Shown: positions 54,211 through 63,035 of the stretch, one piece after another | Layout: every line of letters starts with the position of its first letter | How positions within the stretch are numbered: position 1 is the first letter of the stretch | NCBI RefSeq assembly: GCF_023515955.1 | Contig: NZ_CP097322.1 | Coordinates: 3,681,501 to 3,745,500 of the forward strand | Length of the DNA: 64,000 bases | Direction of reading: 5' to 3' | From: Streptomyces sp. RerS4 | Lineage (GTDB): Bacteria > Actinomycetota > Actinomycetes > Streptomycetales > Streptomycetaceae | The notes under the pieces: model-generated | What the model was told of the DNA's origin: nothing | What the model saw: only the letters and a program-made list of their open reading frames with translations | The model's database searches: none | Program-made: the position numbers and the translations under genes

Positions 54211-55992
54211 ATGTCGCTGCAGGAGTCTCAGGAATCACCGGAGCCGAACCGGGAAGCGCAGAACCGGGAAGCGTCGAACCGGGAAGCGTCGAACCGGGGC
54301 TCGCCGGACCCCCTGGAGGCCGCCACCCAGGCCACCCGGAGTCTGCAGGGGCTGTCCACCGAGCTGACCGCTCGGGTACCGCAACTCCTGGAGGCGATGC
54401 GCTCGGTCGGCACCGGCCTCGAACTCCACTCCACGCTCGATCGCATCTGCGAGACGGCCGCCGAGCTGGCGGACGCCCGCTACGCGGCGATCGGCGTCGT
54501 CGACACGGAAGGCCCCGGGCTCTCCGATTTCGTCACCTTCGGAGTCAGCCCCGAAACGGCACGGGAGATCGGCCACCGACCGGACGGGAAGCGGGGCCTG
54601 CTCGGCGCGCTCATCTCCCATCCCGACACGGTGCGGCTCGCCGACCTGACGAAGGACCCCCGTTCGGCCGGGTTCCCCGCGCACCATCCGCCCATGAAGA
54701 CCTTCCTCGGCGTCCCGATCCGGGTGCAGGGGGAGATCTTCGGCAATCTCTACCTCGCCGAGAAGAACGGCGGCGTCGAGTTCAACGACTACGACGTGCA
54801 CATGGTCCGCGTCCTGGCCACCGAAGCGGGCATCGCCATCGGCAACGCTCGCCTGTACGAGGCCGCCACGCAGCGGGAACGCTGGATCGACGGCTCGGTG
54901 GCCGTGACCACCGCCCTGCTGTCGGGCGGGGACGCGGACGACGCCCTCGCGGTGGTAGCCGAACAGGCCCGCAGGCTCGCCGACTCCGCCGCCGGGATCG
55001 TGCTGCTGCCGGCGGAGGACGGCGGCATGGAGATCGTCGCCGTCTCCGCCGACAACCCGGCCACCTCGCTCGGTGTGGTGATCCCCGCCGAGAGTCCGGT
55101 GGTGGCCAGGCTCCTGGAGGGCGAGCCGGTGTTCGTGGAGGACGCCGCCGGCGACCCCCGCATGATCAGCAAGCTGACCAGCCAGTTCGGGCCCTGCATG
55201 ATGCTGCCCCTGCACAGCGGCGGACGGGTGCTGGGCGCTCTCGTCACTCCGCGGGCCCGTGGCGAGCGGCCCTTCACCGAGGCGGAGCGGACCTTGGCCA
55301 CGCAGTTCGCCTCGCAGGCGGCGCTCGCCCTGATGATGGCCGAGGCCCAGCGGGACCGCGAGCGCCTCGCCGTCTTCGAGGACCGCGACCGGATCGCCCG
55401 TGACCTGCACGATCTCGTCATCCAGCGGCTGTTCGCGACGGGGATGATGCTGGAGGGCGCCCAGCGCCGCTCCATCGTGCCGGAGGTCCGCGACGGGGTG
55501 GGCAAGGCGGTGGACGAGCTGGACGTGACCATCCAGGAGATCCGCACCGCGATCTTCGCGCTCCAGCAGGGACCGGCCGAAGCCCCGTCCGGACTGCGCA
55601 CCCGCGTGCTGCGGGAGATCAACATGGCTGCCGTACCGCTGGGTTTCAAGCCCGCGCACCGCTTCCTCGGCCCCATCGACGCCGTCGTGGGCGAGCTGGT
55701 CGGCAAGAACCTGATCGCGGCCCTGCGCGAGGCGCTGTCGAATGCCTTCCGGCATGCGGAGGCCTCACGGATCGAGGTGGTGCTCGATTCGACCGTCACC
55801 CTGGCCGACGGTCGGCCCGGGGTGCGGTTGGAAGTGGCCGACGACGGCGTGGGCATCGCGGAGGGCGGCCGGCGCAGCGGACTGCGCAACCTGCGCCGGA
55901 GGGCCGAGTCCCTGGGCGGGTCGAGCTGGTACGGGCCGGGCATCGGGGAGGACGGAGGCGGGACCACCCTGGTGTGGGAGGCCCCGCTCTAG
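54211..55992 (+). CDS. DevS/DosS-like GAF-GAF sensor histidine kinase with haem-ligand signature
   Basis: A 593-residue soluble kinase. Two GAF domains (~58-215 and ~225-380) precede a HisKA_3 domain with phospho-acceptor His400 (RIARDLHDLVIQRLF) and an HATPase domain (LREALSNAFRHAEASR, VADDGVGIAEG). GAF1 is strikingly like mycobacterial DevS: H159 in HHPPMKTFLGVP and Y181 in FGNLYLAEK keep the exact 22-residue spacing of the DevS proximal haem His149 and distal Tyr171. It should sense O2, NO, CO or redox state. It lies 24 bp after cydCD, so it is probably in the cyd operon. No response regulator gene is adjacent. Confidence 0.88.
   Translation: MSLQESQESPEPNREAQNREASNREASNRGSPDPLEAATQATRSLQGLSTELTARVPQLLEAMRSVGTGLELHSTLDRICETAAELADARYAAIGVVDTEGPGLSDFVTFGVSPETAREIGHRPDGKRGLLGALISHPDTVRLADLTKDPRSAGFPAHHPPMKTFLGVPIRVQGEIFGNLYLAEKNGGVEFNDYDVHMVRVLATEAGIAIGNARLYEAATQRERWIDGSVAVTTALLSGGDADDALAVVAEQARRLADSAAGIVLLPAEDGGMEIVAVSADNPATSLGVVIPAESPVVARLLEGEPVFVEDAAGDPRMISKLTSQFGPCMMLPLHSGGRVLGALVTPRARGERPFTEAERTLATQFASQAALALMMAEAQRDRERLAVFEDRDRIARDLHDLVIQRLFATGMMLEGAQRRSIVPEVRDGVGKAVDELDVTIQEIRTAIFALQQGPAEAPSGLRTRVLREINMAAVPLGFKPAHRFLGPIDAVVGELVGKNLIAALREALSNAFRHAEASRIEVVLDSTVTLADGRPGVRLEVADDGVGIAEGGRRSGLRNLRRRAESLGGSSWYGPGIGEDGGGTTLVWEAPL
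54246..54303 (+). repeat. 15-bp tandem repeat in the kinase N-terminus
   Basis: Units of GAACCGGGAAGCGTC type at 54246-54260, 54261-54275, 54276-54290 and a partial copy at 54291-54303 encode NREAQ/NREAS/NREAS/NRGS in the disordered N-terminus of the sensor kinase. Confidence 0.8.
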
Positions 55993-56000
55993 AGACGCCC

Positions 56001-56891
56001 TTACGCGCGGGCCGCTCGGTCGGCGAGGATCCGCTCGATGACGACGGCGACCCCGTCCTCGTTGTTGGCGACGGTCCGGCCCGACGCGGCCGCGATCACG
56101 TCCGGGTGGGCGTTGCCCATGGCGTACGAGGTGCCGGCCCAGCCGAGCATCTCCACGTCGTTCGGCATGTCGCCGAAGGCGACGACCTCCTCGGGGGAGA
56201 TGCCGCGTTCCGCACAGCACAGGGCCAGGGTGCTGGCCTTGGACACGCCGAGCCCGCTGATCTCCAGCAGGGCGGTCGGGCTGGAGCGGGTGATCGCGGC
56301 GTGCCGGCCGGCGGCCGAGCGGGCCAGCTCCAGGAAGGCGTCCGGGGAGAGTTCGCCGTGGTGCGCGAGGAGCTTCAGAACGGGACCCGCGCCGTCGTCG
56401 AACTCCTCGTTCAGCAGCTTCTCCACGGTGGCGACGGTGGCGCCCGGGTCCTGGAAGAAGGGCGGGTAGTCCGGCTCGTAGTTGATGCCGGTGGTCCGCT
56501 CGACGGCGAAGGACGTACCCGGCGCGGCGGTGCGCAGGGCCTCGACGACCTTCAGCGCGGTGGCTCGGGGAAGGTCCCGGACCTGGACGAACTCTCGGCC
56601 GGCGTGCAGATCGACGACGGCGGCGCCGTTCGCGCAGATCGCCAGACCGTGGCCATGGACGTGATCGGCGACCACGTCCATCCAGCGGGCGGGGCGGCCG
56701 GTGACGAAGAAGACCTCGATGCCGGCCTCCTCGGCGGCGGCGAGCGCGGCGACCGTGCGGAGCGAGACGGATTTGTCGTCGTGCAGCAGGGTGCCGTCGA
56801 GGTCGGTGGCGATGAGCCGGGGTGCGGGGGTCTGCCCGTCCGGGCGCTGAGGAGCCGAGGTCACCGCTCCATCTTCGCCTATGGGTGCCAT
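56001..56891 (-). CDS. Cof-type HAD phosphatase
   Basis: A ~296-residue HAD-IIB (Cof/SupH-like) hydrolase. Motif I is LIATDLDGTLLHDDKSVS, motif II VFFVTGRP, motif III includes SKASTLALCC, and motif IV VVAFGDMPNDVEMLGWAG. A large cap domain lies between. Such enzymes dephosphorylate sugar phosphates or flavin/pyridoxal precursors; the specificity here is unknown. The start is uncertain: ATG 56891 is used, but GTG 56864 has a better AGATGGAG site. The open frame upstream is parS sequence. Confidence 0.85.
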   Translation of the reverse strand: MAPIGEDGAVTSAPQRPDGQTPAPRLIATDLDGTLLHDDKSVSLRTVAALAAAEEAGIEVFFVTGRPARWMDVVADHVHGHGLAICANGAAVVDLHAGREFVQVRDLPRATALKVVEALRTAAPGTSFAVERTTGINYEPDYPPFFQDPGATVATVEKLLNEEFDDGAGPVLKLLAHHGELSPDAFLELARSAAGRHAAITRSSPTALLEISGLGVSKASTLALCCAERGISPEEVVAFGDMPNDVEMLGWAGTSYAMGNAHPDVIAAASGRTVANNEDGVAVVIERILADRAARA

Positions 56892-56923
56892 CGCAGACCC
56901 CGCGATCGTGATCATGGGGCGAT

Positions 56924-56937
56924 GTTTCACGTGAAAC
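56924..56937. other. parS site
   Basis: Perfect GTTTCACGTGAAAC in the divergent gap between the Cof-type HAD gene and the luciferase-family gene. Confidence 0.95.
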
Positions 56938-56953
56938 GTCGCTTGGGTGGCGT

Positions 56954-56967
56954 GTTTCACGTGAAAC
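56954..56967. other. parS site
   Basis: Perfect GTTTCACGTGAAAC, 30 bp from the previous site and 42 bp before the luciferase-family start codon. Confidence 0.95.
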
Positions 56968-57009
56968 ATCGGACGACTGAGGCACGAGGGGCGCCGTACG
57001 CTCGGGGGC

Positions 57010-57912
57010 ATGCGTCTGCGTCTGAGCACTGTGATCCTGCCGTACCGCCCCTGGCACGAGGGTGGCCGTGACGAGTGGCAGCGGGCCGAGCGCCTCGGCT
57101 TCCACACCGCCTACACCTACGACCACCTGTCGTGGCGGACCTTCCGCGACGGTCCCTGGTTCGGTGCCATCCCCACCCTGACCGCCGCCGCGGCCGTCAC
57201 CGACCGGCTGCGACTCGGCACGTTGGTCACCTCGCCGAACTTCCGGCACCCGGTGACCCTGGCCAAGGACCTCATGACGCTCGACGACATCTCCGGCGGG
57301 CGCGTCACCCTCGGTATCGGCGCCGGCGGCAACGGCTTCGACGCGACCGCGCTGGGACAGGAGGAGTGGAGCCCGCGCGAACGGGCCGACCGCTTCGCCG
57401 AGTTCGTGCCGCTGCTGGACCGACTCCTCACGGAACACTCGGTGACCGAGCAGGGGACGTTCTACTCCGCCGTGGAGGCCCGCAACATTCCCGGCTGTGT
57501 GCAGCGCCCCCGGCTGCCGTTCGCTGTGGCGGCGACCGGGCCGCGCGGCGTGAAGCTCGCGGCGAGCCACGGCCAGGCCTGGGTGACGGCCGGCGACCCG
57601 AAGGTCTTCGAGGGCACTCCGGAGCAGTCGCTGGAGGCGCTGGCGGGCCAGCACATGAAGCTCGACAAGGCCCTGTCGGACATCGGTCGCGACCCCGAGA
57701 CCATCGAGCGGGTCCTGCTGACCGGCTTCACCCCGGAGCGCAGCACGATGCTGGAATCGGTGGACGCGTTCGTGGACTTCGCGGGCCGCCACCGTGAGCT
57801 CGGCTTCACCGAGCTGGTCATCCACATGCCGATCGCCGGCTCCGACTTCGCCGCCGACGACGCCGTCTTCGACCGGATCGCCACGGAGGCGCTCGGCCAG
57901 CTGGAAGGCTGA
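57010..57912 (+). CDS. Luciferase-like (F420- or FMN-dependent) oxidoreductase
   Basis: A 300-residue TIM-barrel protein of the bacterial luciferase/F420-dependent superfamily. Segments are AERLGFHTAYTYDHLSWRTF, LRLGTLVTSPNFRHPVTLAK, TLDDISGGRVTLGIGAGGNGFD and VAATGPRGVKLAASHGQAW. The ISGGRxxLGIGAG stretch is the usual flavin/deazaflavin-binding region. Cofactor and substrate cannot be fixed. Convergent with the TPR gene across a strong terminator. Confidence 0.86.
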   Translation: MRLRLSTVILPYRPWHEGGRDEWQRAERLGFHTAYTYDHLSWRTFRDGPWFGAIPTLTAAAAVTDRLRLGTLVTSPNFRHPVTLAKDLMTLDDISGGRVTLGIGAGGNGFDATALGQEEWSPRERADRFAEFVPLLDRLLTEHSVTEQGTFYSAVEARNIPGCVQRPRLPFAVAATGPRGVKLAASHGQAWVTAGDPKVFEGTPEQSLEALAGQHMKLDKALSDIGRDPETIERVLLTGFTPERSTMLESVDAFVDFAGRHRELGFTELVIHMPIAGSDFAADDAVFDRIATEALGQLEG

Positions 57913-57918
57913 CCGTCC

Positions 57919-57956
57919 GGGACACGGGGCCGGCCTGTGAGCCGGCCCCGTGTCCC
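57919..57956. terminator. Bidirectional terminator between convergent genes
   Basis: A 16-bp perfect stem (57919-57934 with 57941-57956) with a six-base loop, 6 bp after the luciferase-family stop and 7 bp before the end of the TPR gene. Confidence 0.88.
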
Positions 57957-57963
57957 CCGGCCG

Positions 57964-60900
57964 TCAGGACGACAGGCTCGTGTGGACCTGCCGCGCCTGG
58001 GGCAGCAGCCACTCGGGGACGCTCTCCTCGGGAAGTGCCTCGACCTCCTCGATCAAGGCGGCGATCCGGGCAGCGCCCGCCTCGGGGCGGCCCAGCTCCT
58101 GATCCGTCCAAGCGGCATTGTTCAGGCACTGGAAACGGTCCTGGAGGTGCTCGGAGCCGAGGTCGGCGTAGAGCGCGGCCGCCCGCTCCCACAGGAGGAT
58201 CTCCTCCAGGCGCAGCGCCTCGATCTCCGACTCGCCCAGCGTCGTCCGCTCCCCCGAGTCGCCCGATTCCTGCTCGGTGACGAGCCGGTCCAGCACCTGT
58301 GCCAACTGGTGCCAGGTCTGGGCCAGTTCCGCCCGCAGCCCGGTGACCGTCCGGACGTCCGGCTCCGCGGCGAGGGCCGTCTCCAGCACTGCGGCCGCCT
58401 CGTCCATCCGGCTCCGGGCAGCCGCCACCGCTGTGACGGAGGCACCCGGGCGCAGGCCGAGCCAGGCCAGCGAACGCAGGATCCGCACCTCGGCGATCAC
58501 CGCCTCACCCGTCCTGCGGTGCAGCTCAAGGGCCCGCTCGTAGGCGGCGACGGCCTCCTCGACCAGCCCCGCGTCGGAGAGGCAGTCGGCGGCCGACTGG
58601 GCGAGGCTCGCCTGCGGGCGCGGGTCCTCCCAGTCCTTCACCAGTTCAGCAGCCAGCAGGTACTGCTCGGCCGCCGATCGCCACTCGCGCAGCTCCCTCA
58701 GCAGGCCGCCGAGGAACTCCCGCGCCGACACGGCCTGGCCCTCGCCGTGCTCCAGGAGGTCCGCCAGCGCCGACTGGAGCACCTCCGCCGCGTCGGCGGT
58801 CTTGCCCTGCCCCGCATAGGCGCGGGCCAGCATCAGCCGGGCCTGGGCCCCGCCGTCGGCGCTCAGCCCGGCCTGGTCGAACCAGTGGGCCGCCGTCAGG
58901 GCGTGCTCGGCGGCCTCCACCGCCGCCTCCCGACGCCGTACGAGGATGTCGGCGAGGGTGAGCCGTACGACGCCCTGCTCCTCGGGGTCGGTCACCTCGG
59001 CGGCGTGCTCCAGTCCCGACCGGGCCGCCTCCTCGGCCTCCTGCGGCCGCCCCAGCGACATGAGCACACCGGCCCGCAGCACGAGGGGGTCGACCGCCTG
59101 CCAGGGCCGGCCGGCCTCGACGGAGCGGGTCGCGGAGCGGGCGAGCAGGAGGAGTGCCTCGTCGGTGTCACCCTGGGAGAGGGCCAACCGACCGCGCACC
59201 TCCTCGGCATCGGCGGCCAGGTCGGGTACGACCTGCTCGTACGAGGCGACGAAGGAGTCGAGCGCGTCGGCCACCGCCTCGTGCCCGTGATCCTCGTGCC
59301 CGTGGTCCTCATGGCCATGGCCCACGTGGTCATGACCGTCTTCGTGGGCGTGGGCGCCCTCGACGGAGCGCAGATACGGCTCCAGCCGCAGCGCCGCCAG
59401 TTCCGCGGCCGCGATCCGACGCACCCGCGCCGGATCGGCCGGATCCAGGGCCTCGGCGGCGCGAAGTCCGACGGCCAGCAGGTCCCGGATCTCCGCCGGC
59501 GCGGCGCCGCGCCGCGCGGCCACGGTCGCCAGGCGCAGCTCCACCAGGGCGGCGCGGTTCACCTGACCCAGGGCCCGGTACCCGTCCCGGACGTCCACCA
59601 GCAGTCGTGCCGCGTCCGGGGCCCCGGCCCGTGCGGCCACGAGGGCCCGGTGGTCGGCGACGTCCGCCGCGAGCAGCGGGTCCACCTCGGACTCCGGGCG
59701 CGCGGACACCCGTACGGCGATCTCCTCCCAAAGGGCAGCGGCGCTCGGATGGCCGGTGTGGCGCGCGTCCCGGGCCCGTTCCACCAGCTCGGTCAGGTCG
59801 CCCGCCATCATGGTGGGCGCCGGGGCGGGGGCCGCCGGGACGGGCCGCGCCTGCGGGAGCGCCGCACTGCGCACGCCCAGCGGCAGGACGCCGACCAGTG
59901 GTTCCCGTTCGATCCGGGAGCGGAACCGGTCCGAGACCCGGGTGGTGCCGTTGCGGGCGTCGAACCGGCGGGCGATGGCGAGGACGCCCTCGAACAGCAG
60001 CCCGTGGAGCTCGGAGACGGTGCGCGGCACACCCTCGTAGGGGACGGCGGGGCTGTCCCCGTGCCCGAGTTCCCGCAGCCGGCGCAGGAGCACGAGGATG
60101 CCGCCGTGGAAGGCGAGCTGGTCGTCGACGTTGACGAGCGGGCCCACGTGGGCGGCGTGGTCGGCCAGGATCTCCAGGCCGCGTGACTCGTTGCCGGTGA
60201 GCGCGCAGAACTCGATGTGCTTGCCGACCGAGGGCAGCAGGCTCTCGTTGCCGCGGACCAGGCGGTAGCCGCGCAGGTGGTTCGAGCGGGCCTCGTCGGC
60301 CCGGCCGAGGCGCAGCAGGGGCAGCAGCGAGGTCGCGAGGACCCGGTGGGGTTCCTCGGCACAGGTGAGCTCGCCGGTCAGCACGGGCTGCCAGAGGTCG
60401 AGGGCCTTCACGTCGTCGCCGCGCAGAACGGCGTACTGGCCTTGGCCGTTGAGCTCGCAGGCCTTGCAGTCGCTCATGTCGTCGCGCTCGGCGGCGAGCC
60501 AGCGGGTGAAGGCCCGTTCGGCGCGGTCGTCGTCGCCGATGGCGTCGGCCAGCCACAGCTCGGACTCGCGGACGGGCCGCTCGCTGTAGCCGGCGATCCG
60601 GTAGCGGCGTTCCATCTCGTCGAGCCAGCCGTTGGCGGATTCCACCGGGACATCGGGCGAGTCGCCGATCGCCGTCGCGATCCACTTGAACTGCCAGAAC
60701 AGGGAGTGGGTGTCCCACTGGGAGAAGGCGGCCGGGTCCTTGTCGTACTCCTGGAGCAGCCGGGCGAAGGGCACCAGCATCTTCGAGGACTCGGAGCTGT
60801 ACAGATACGAGTTGATGAGGTTGTCCAGCGTCTCGCGGAAGAGCGCGCGATCGCCGCTCACCTCGGCCGCCGCGGCCAGTGCCTCGGCGTGCGCGTTGCG

Positions 60901-60972
60901 CGCCGAACCGTTCGGTGCCTGGCGGTTCTCCGCGAGACCACGCTGGATCTCGTCGCGGGTCATGGCCGTCAC
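57964..60972 (-). CDS. Large TPR-repeat protein coupled to Hsp90
   Basis: A 1002-residue, mostly alpha-helical protein. Two helical-repeat regions (about 30-330 and 400-980) show TPR-like pairs such as AARSGLEHAAEVTDPEEQGV and YERALELHRRTGEAVIAEVR. Between them lies a striking His/Asp/Glu-rich loop (AHAHEDGHDHVGHGHEDHGH, near residue 545) that could bind metal. No signal peptide. GTG 60972 has AGGAGG seven bases upstream and overlaps the Hsp90 stop codon (GTGA), indicating translational coupling; ATG 60963 is an alternative. An adaptor or co-chaperone role is inferred from the pairing. Confidence 0.82.
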   Translation of the reverse strand: MTAMTRDEIQRGLAENRQAPNGSARNAHAEALAAAAEVSGDRALFRETLDNLINSYLYSSESSKMLVPFARLLQEYDKDPAAFSQWDTHSLFWQFKWIATAIGDSPDVPVESANGWLDEMERRYRIAGYSERPVRESELWLADAIGDDDRAERAFTRWLAAERDDMSDCKACELNGQGQYAVLRGDDVKALDLWQPVLTGELTCAEEPHRVLATSLLPLLRLGRADEARSNHLRGYRLVRGNESLLPSVGKHIEFCALTGNESRGLEILADHAAHVGPLVNVDDQLAFHGGILVLLRRLRELGHGDSPAVPYEGVPRTVSELHGLLFEGVLAIARRFDARNGTTRVSDRFRSRIEREPLVGVLPLGVRSAALPQARPVPAAPAPAPTMMAGDLTELVERARDARHTGHPSAAALWEEIAVRVSARPESEVDPLLAADVADHRALVAARAGAPDAARLLVDVRDGYRALGQVNRAALVELRLATVAARRGAAPAEIRDLLAVGLRAAEALDPADPARVRRIAAAELAALRLEPYLRSVEGAHAHEDGHDHVGHGHEDHGHEDHGHEAVADALDSFVASYEQVVPDLAADAEEVRGRLALSQGDTDEALLLLARSATRSVEAGRPWQAVDPLVLRAGVLMSLGRPQEAEEAARSGLEHAAEVTDPEEQGVVRLTLADILVRRREAAVEAAEHALTAAHWFDQAGLSADGGAQARLMLARAYAGQGKTADAAEVLQSALADLLEHGEGQAVSAREFLGGLLRELREWRSAAEQYLLAAELVKDWEDPRPQASLAQSAADCLSDAGLVEEAVAAYERALELHRRTGEAVIAEVRILRSLAWLGLRPGASVTAVAAARSRMDEAAAVLETALAAEPDVRTVTGLRAELAQTWHQLAQVLDRLVTEQESGDSGERTTLGESEIEALRLEEILLWERAAALYADLGSEHLQDRFQCLNNAAWTDQELGRPEAGAARIAALIEEVEALPEESVPEWLLPQARQVHTSLSS

Positions 60973-62873
60973 TTCGGGTCCTCCTGGGTCGGGGCGGAGT
61001 GGGTGGCCCATTCCAGGAGCCCGAGGAAGGCCCGGTTGAGCAGGGTGGTGTCGGTCGGTCGCAGCGGCCGCTGGGACATCAGCAGCGCCTGCCCGTAGAG
61101 CGATTCGATCGCGGTGCCGGCCAGTGTGGGGTCGGGCAGGCCGGCGATGCGCCGGATCAGCGGGTTGTTGTGGTTGAGCACCAGGCGGGCGCGCGGTCCC
61201 GAACCGCGGAGCGCTCCGAGGATGCCGCTCCACAGGGAGTCGGCGTTGTCGAGGGCGGCGGTGCGGTCGCGTTCCTGTCGGGCCTGACGGTCGTCGAGGT
61301 AGAGCGCCGGCACGGACACCGGCTGGAACGCACGCAGCACGACGTCGCAGCTCTGCGGCTCCAGGCGGGTCCGGGCCGTCGACAGGAAGGAGGCGAGGGC
61401 CAGTTCGACGCCGGTGGGTACGGGGTCGAGGCGCTCGGTGACGGCGCCGGCGTCGAGTTCGGTGACCTTGAGCTCCGGACGTACGGAGGGCAGCAGGGCC
61501 AGCAGGTCGGCGTCGTAGGTGTAGCCGGCGTTGATGACGCCGAGGCCGTGGGCCGCCGCGATCGGGGCGATCTGGCGGAACTCCTCGACCGTGCGGGTGA
61601 AGTGGATGTCGGTGTGGGCGGCCGCGAACTCCTCCAGGCTCATGGAGCCGTCGCTTGTCTCGAACGGCAGCCACGGCAGCATCAGACCGAGCAGCTCGGC
61701 GTCGTGCCGGGCCAGGGACTTCACCCCGAGGTGGTGGACGCTGAGGAACGCCGCCAGGCGCTCCGGCTCGCTCGCGGCGAGTTCGGTGAGCCAGGCCCGG
61801 ATGCGGGCTCCGAGGGCTTCGCGTACGGCGGCCAGGGTCTCGTCGTCGTAGAGGTTCTCGCGGGAGGCGGTGGGCCGCAGCGTGTCGGTGTCGAGGACGG
61901 CGCGGACGAAGAACGCCCAGTCGGGCAGCAGGTTGTCGGCCTGCTCGGTGAGCAGCATGCCCTTCAGGTGGACGCGGTGTCCGGACCGGTGGGCGGGGCT
62001 GGTCGGCTCGGGCAGCACGTACGCCACACCGCGCACCCCGGCGACGGGCAGGTCGAGGTCGATGCTGTCGAGCGGGGTGAAACCGAACAGCCCCGCGCAG
62101 TGCCCGGCGAGCGCGACGCGGCGGGCGGCGGGGGTGGGGAAGGGGCGGTCCCATACGGCGGGCCGGTCGGTGATCGGGCGTGGCTCGCCGCCCTCGCCGT
62201 CGTCGAAGGTGATGTCGTACGGCAGCAGGGAGCCGTAGTCGCGTGCGAGCTGTTCGACCTTCGCGGGAGCGGTCCACTCCTCGGCGCCCGGACGTGCCTG
62301 GAGGTGGACGGTGGTTCCGGGCTCCGGGCGGGCCTCGTGCGGGAGTTCGCGGACGGTGTAGGAGCCGTCGTCGGTGGCGAGCCATTCCACGGGCGCGGCG
62401 TCGGGCCGGCGGGCGGAGCGGGTGACGACGCGGATCTGGCGGGCGACGACGAAGCAGGCGAGCAGGCCGATGCCGAACTGTCCGAGGAACTCCTGACGGG
62501 TCGTCTCCAGGCCCTGGACGGCCTCGGCCGCGTCGGCGCCGGCCCGTTTCGAGCTGCGGCCGATGGTGGCGAGGAGGGAGTGGGCCTCGTCGGCGGTGAG
62601 CCCGATGCCGGAGTCCTCGATGGTGACGTTGCCTGCGGAGGCGGTCAGGCGGATGCGTACCTGTGCGCCGGGCTCGTGGGCGTGGCGGGCGGTGATGGCG
62701 TCGACGGCGTTCTGCAGGAGTTCGCGGACGTAGACGCGCGGGCTGGAGTAGAGGTGGTGGGAGAGCAGGTCGACCAGGCCGCGCAGGTCGACCTGGAAGC
62801 TGTTGACGGCGGCGGGATCAGCGGCGGGATCGGCGGATCCGGCGGCGGGCAGGGAAGGGGGTGTGGACGTCAT
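60969..62873 (-). CDS. htpG: Hsp90-family chaperone (HtpG-like)
   Basis: A 634-residue Hsp90 homologue. The N-terminal GHKL ATPase has YVRELLQNAVDAITA (catalytic Glu and metal-binding Asn), DSGIGLTADEAH and GQFGIGLLACFVVA. Middle (VHLKGMLLTEQADNLLPDWAFF, PTASRENLYDD) and C-terminal dimerisation regions follow. It is similar in length to E. coli HtpG but diverged, and ends TQEDPK without a eukaryotic MEEVD tail. It is translationally coupled to a giant TPR protein gene, which recalls the eukaryotic use of TPR co-chaperones. Confidence 0.88.
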   Translation of the reverse strand: MTSTPPSLPAAGSADPAADPAAVNSFQVDLRGLVDLLSHHLYSSPRVYVRELLQNAVDAITARHAHEPGAQVRIRLTASAGNVTIEDSGIGLTADEAHSLLATIGRSSKRAGADAAEAVQGLETTRQEFLGQFGIGLLACFVVARQIRVVTRSARRPDAAPVEWLATDDGSYTVRELPHEARPEPGTTVHLQARPGAEEWTAPAKVEQLARDYGSLLPYDITFDDGEGGEPRPITDRPAVWDRPFPTPAARRVALAGHCAGLFGFTPLDSIDLDLPVAGVRGVAYVLPEPTSPAHRSGHRVHLKGMLLTEQADNLLPDWAFFVRAVLDTDTLRPTASRENLYDDETLAAVREALGARIRAWLTELAASEPERLAAFLSVHHLGVKSLARHDAELLGLMLPWLPFETSDGSMSLEEFAAAHTDIHFTRTVEEFRQIAPIAAAHGLGVINAGYTYDADLLALLPSVRPELKVTELDAGAVTERLDPVPTGVELALASFLSTARTRLEPQSCDVVLRAFQPVSVPALYLDDRQARQERDRTAALDNADSLWSGILGALRGSGPRARLVLNHNNPLIRRIAGLPDPTLAGTAIESLYGQALLMSQRPLRPTDTTLLNRAFLGLLEWATHSAPTQEDPK

Positions 62874-63035
62874 GAGGCGTCACCTCGCTTGCTCATGAGG
62901 AAAGACGGCGATCGCGAGGTACCCCCCCTCACGGATCCCGGAGTGAGGAACAGAGTAGGGGGATGATCCGACAATCCTCCCCTGAATTCCGGCGGGCTCG
63001 GCAGCGGCTCCGAGACGGTTCCGTGGTGGATTCCG

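Noticed and set aside
55765..60186. Long frames overlapping the HAD, luciferase-family and TPR genes
   Set aside because: They run through parS sites, terminators and gene boundaries and have no protein family features.
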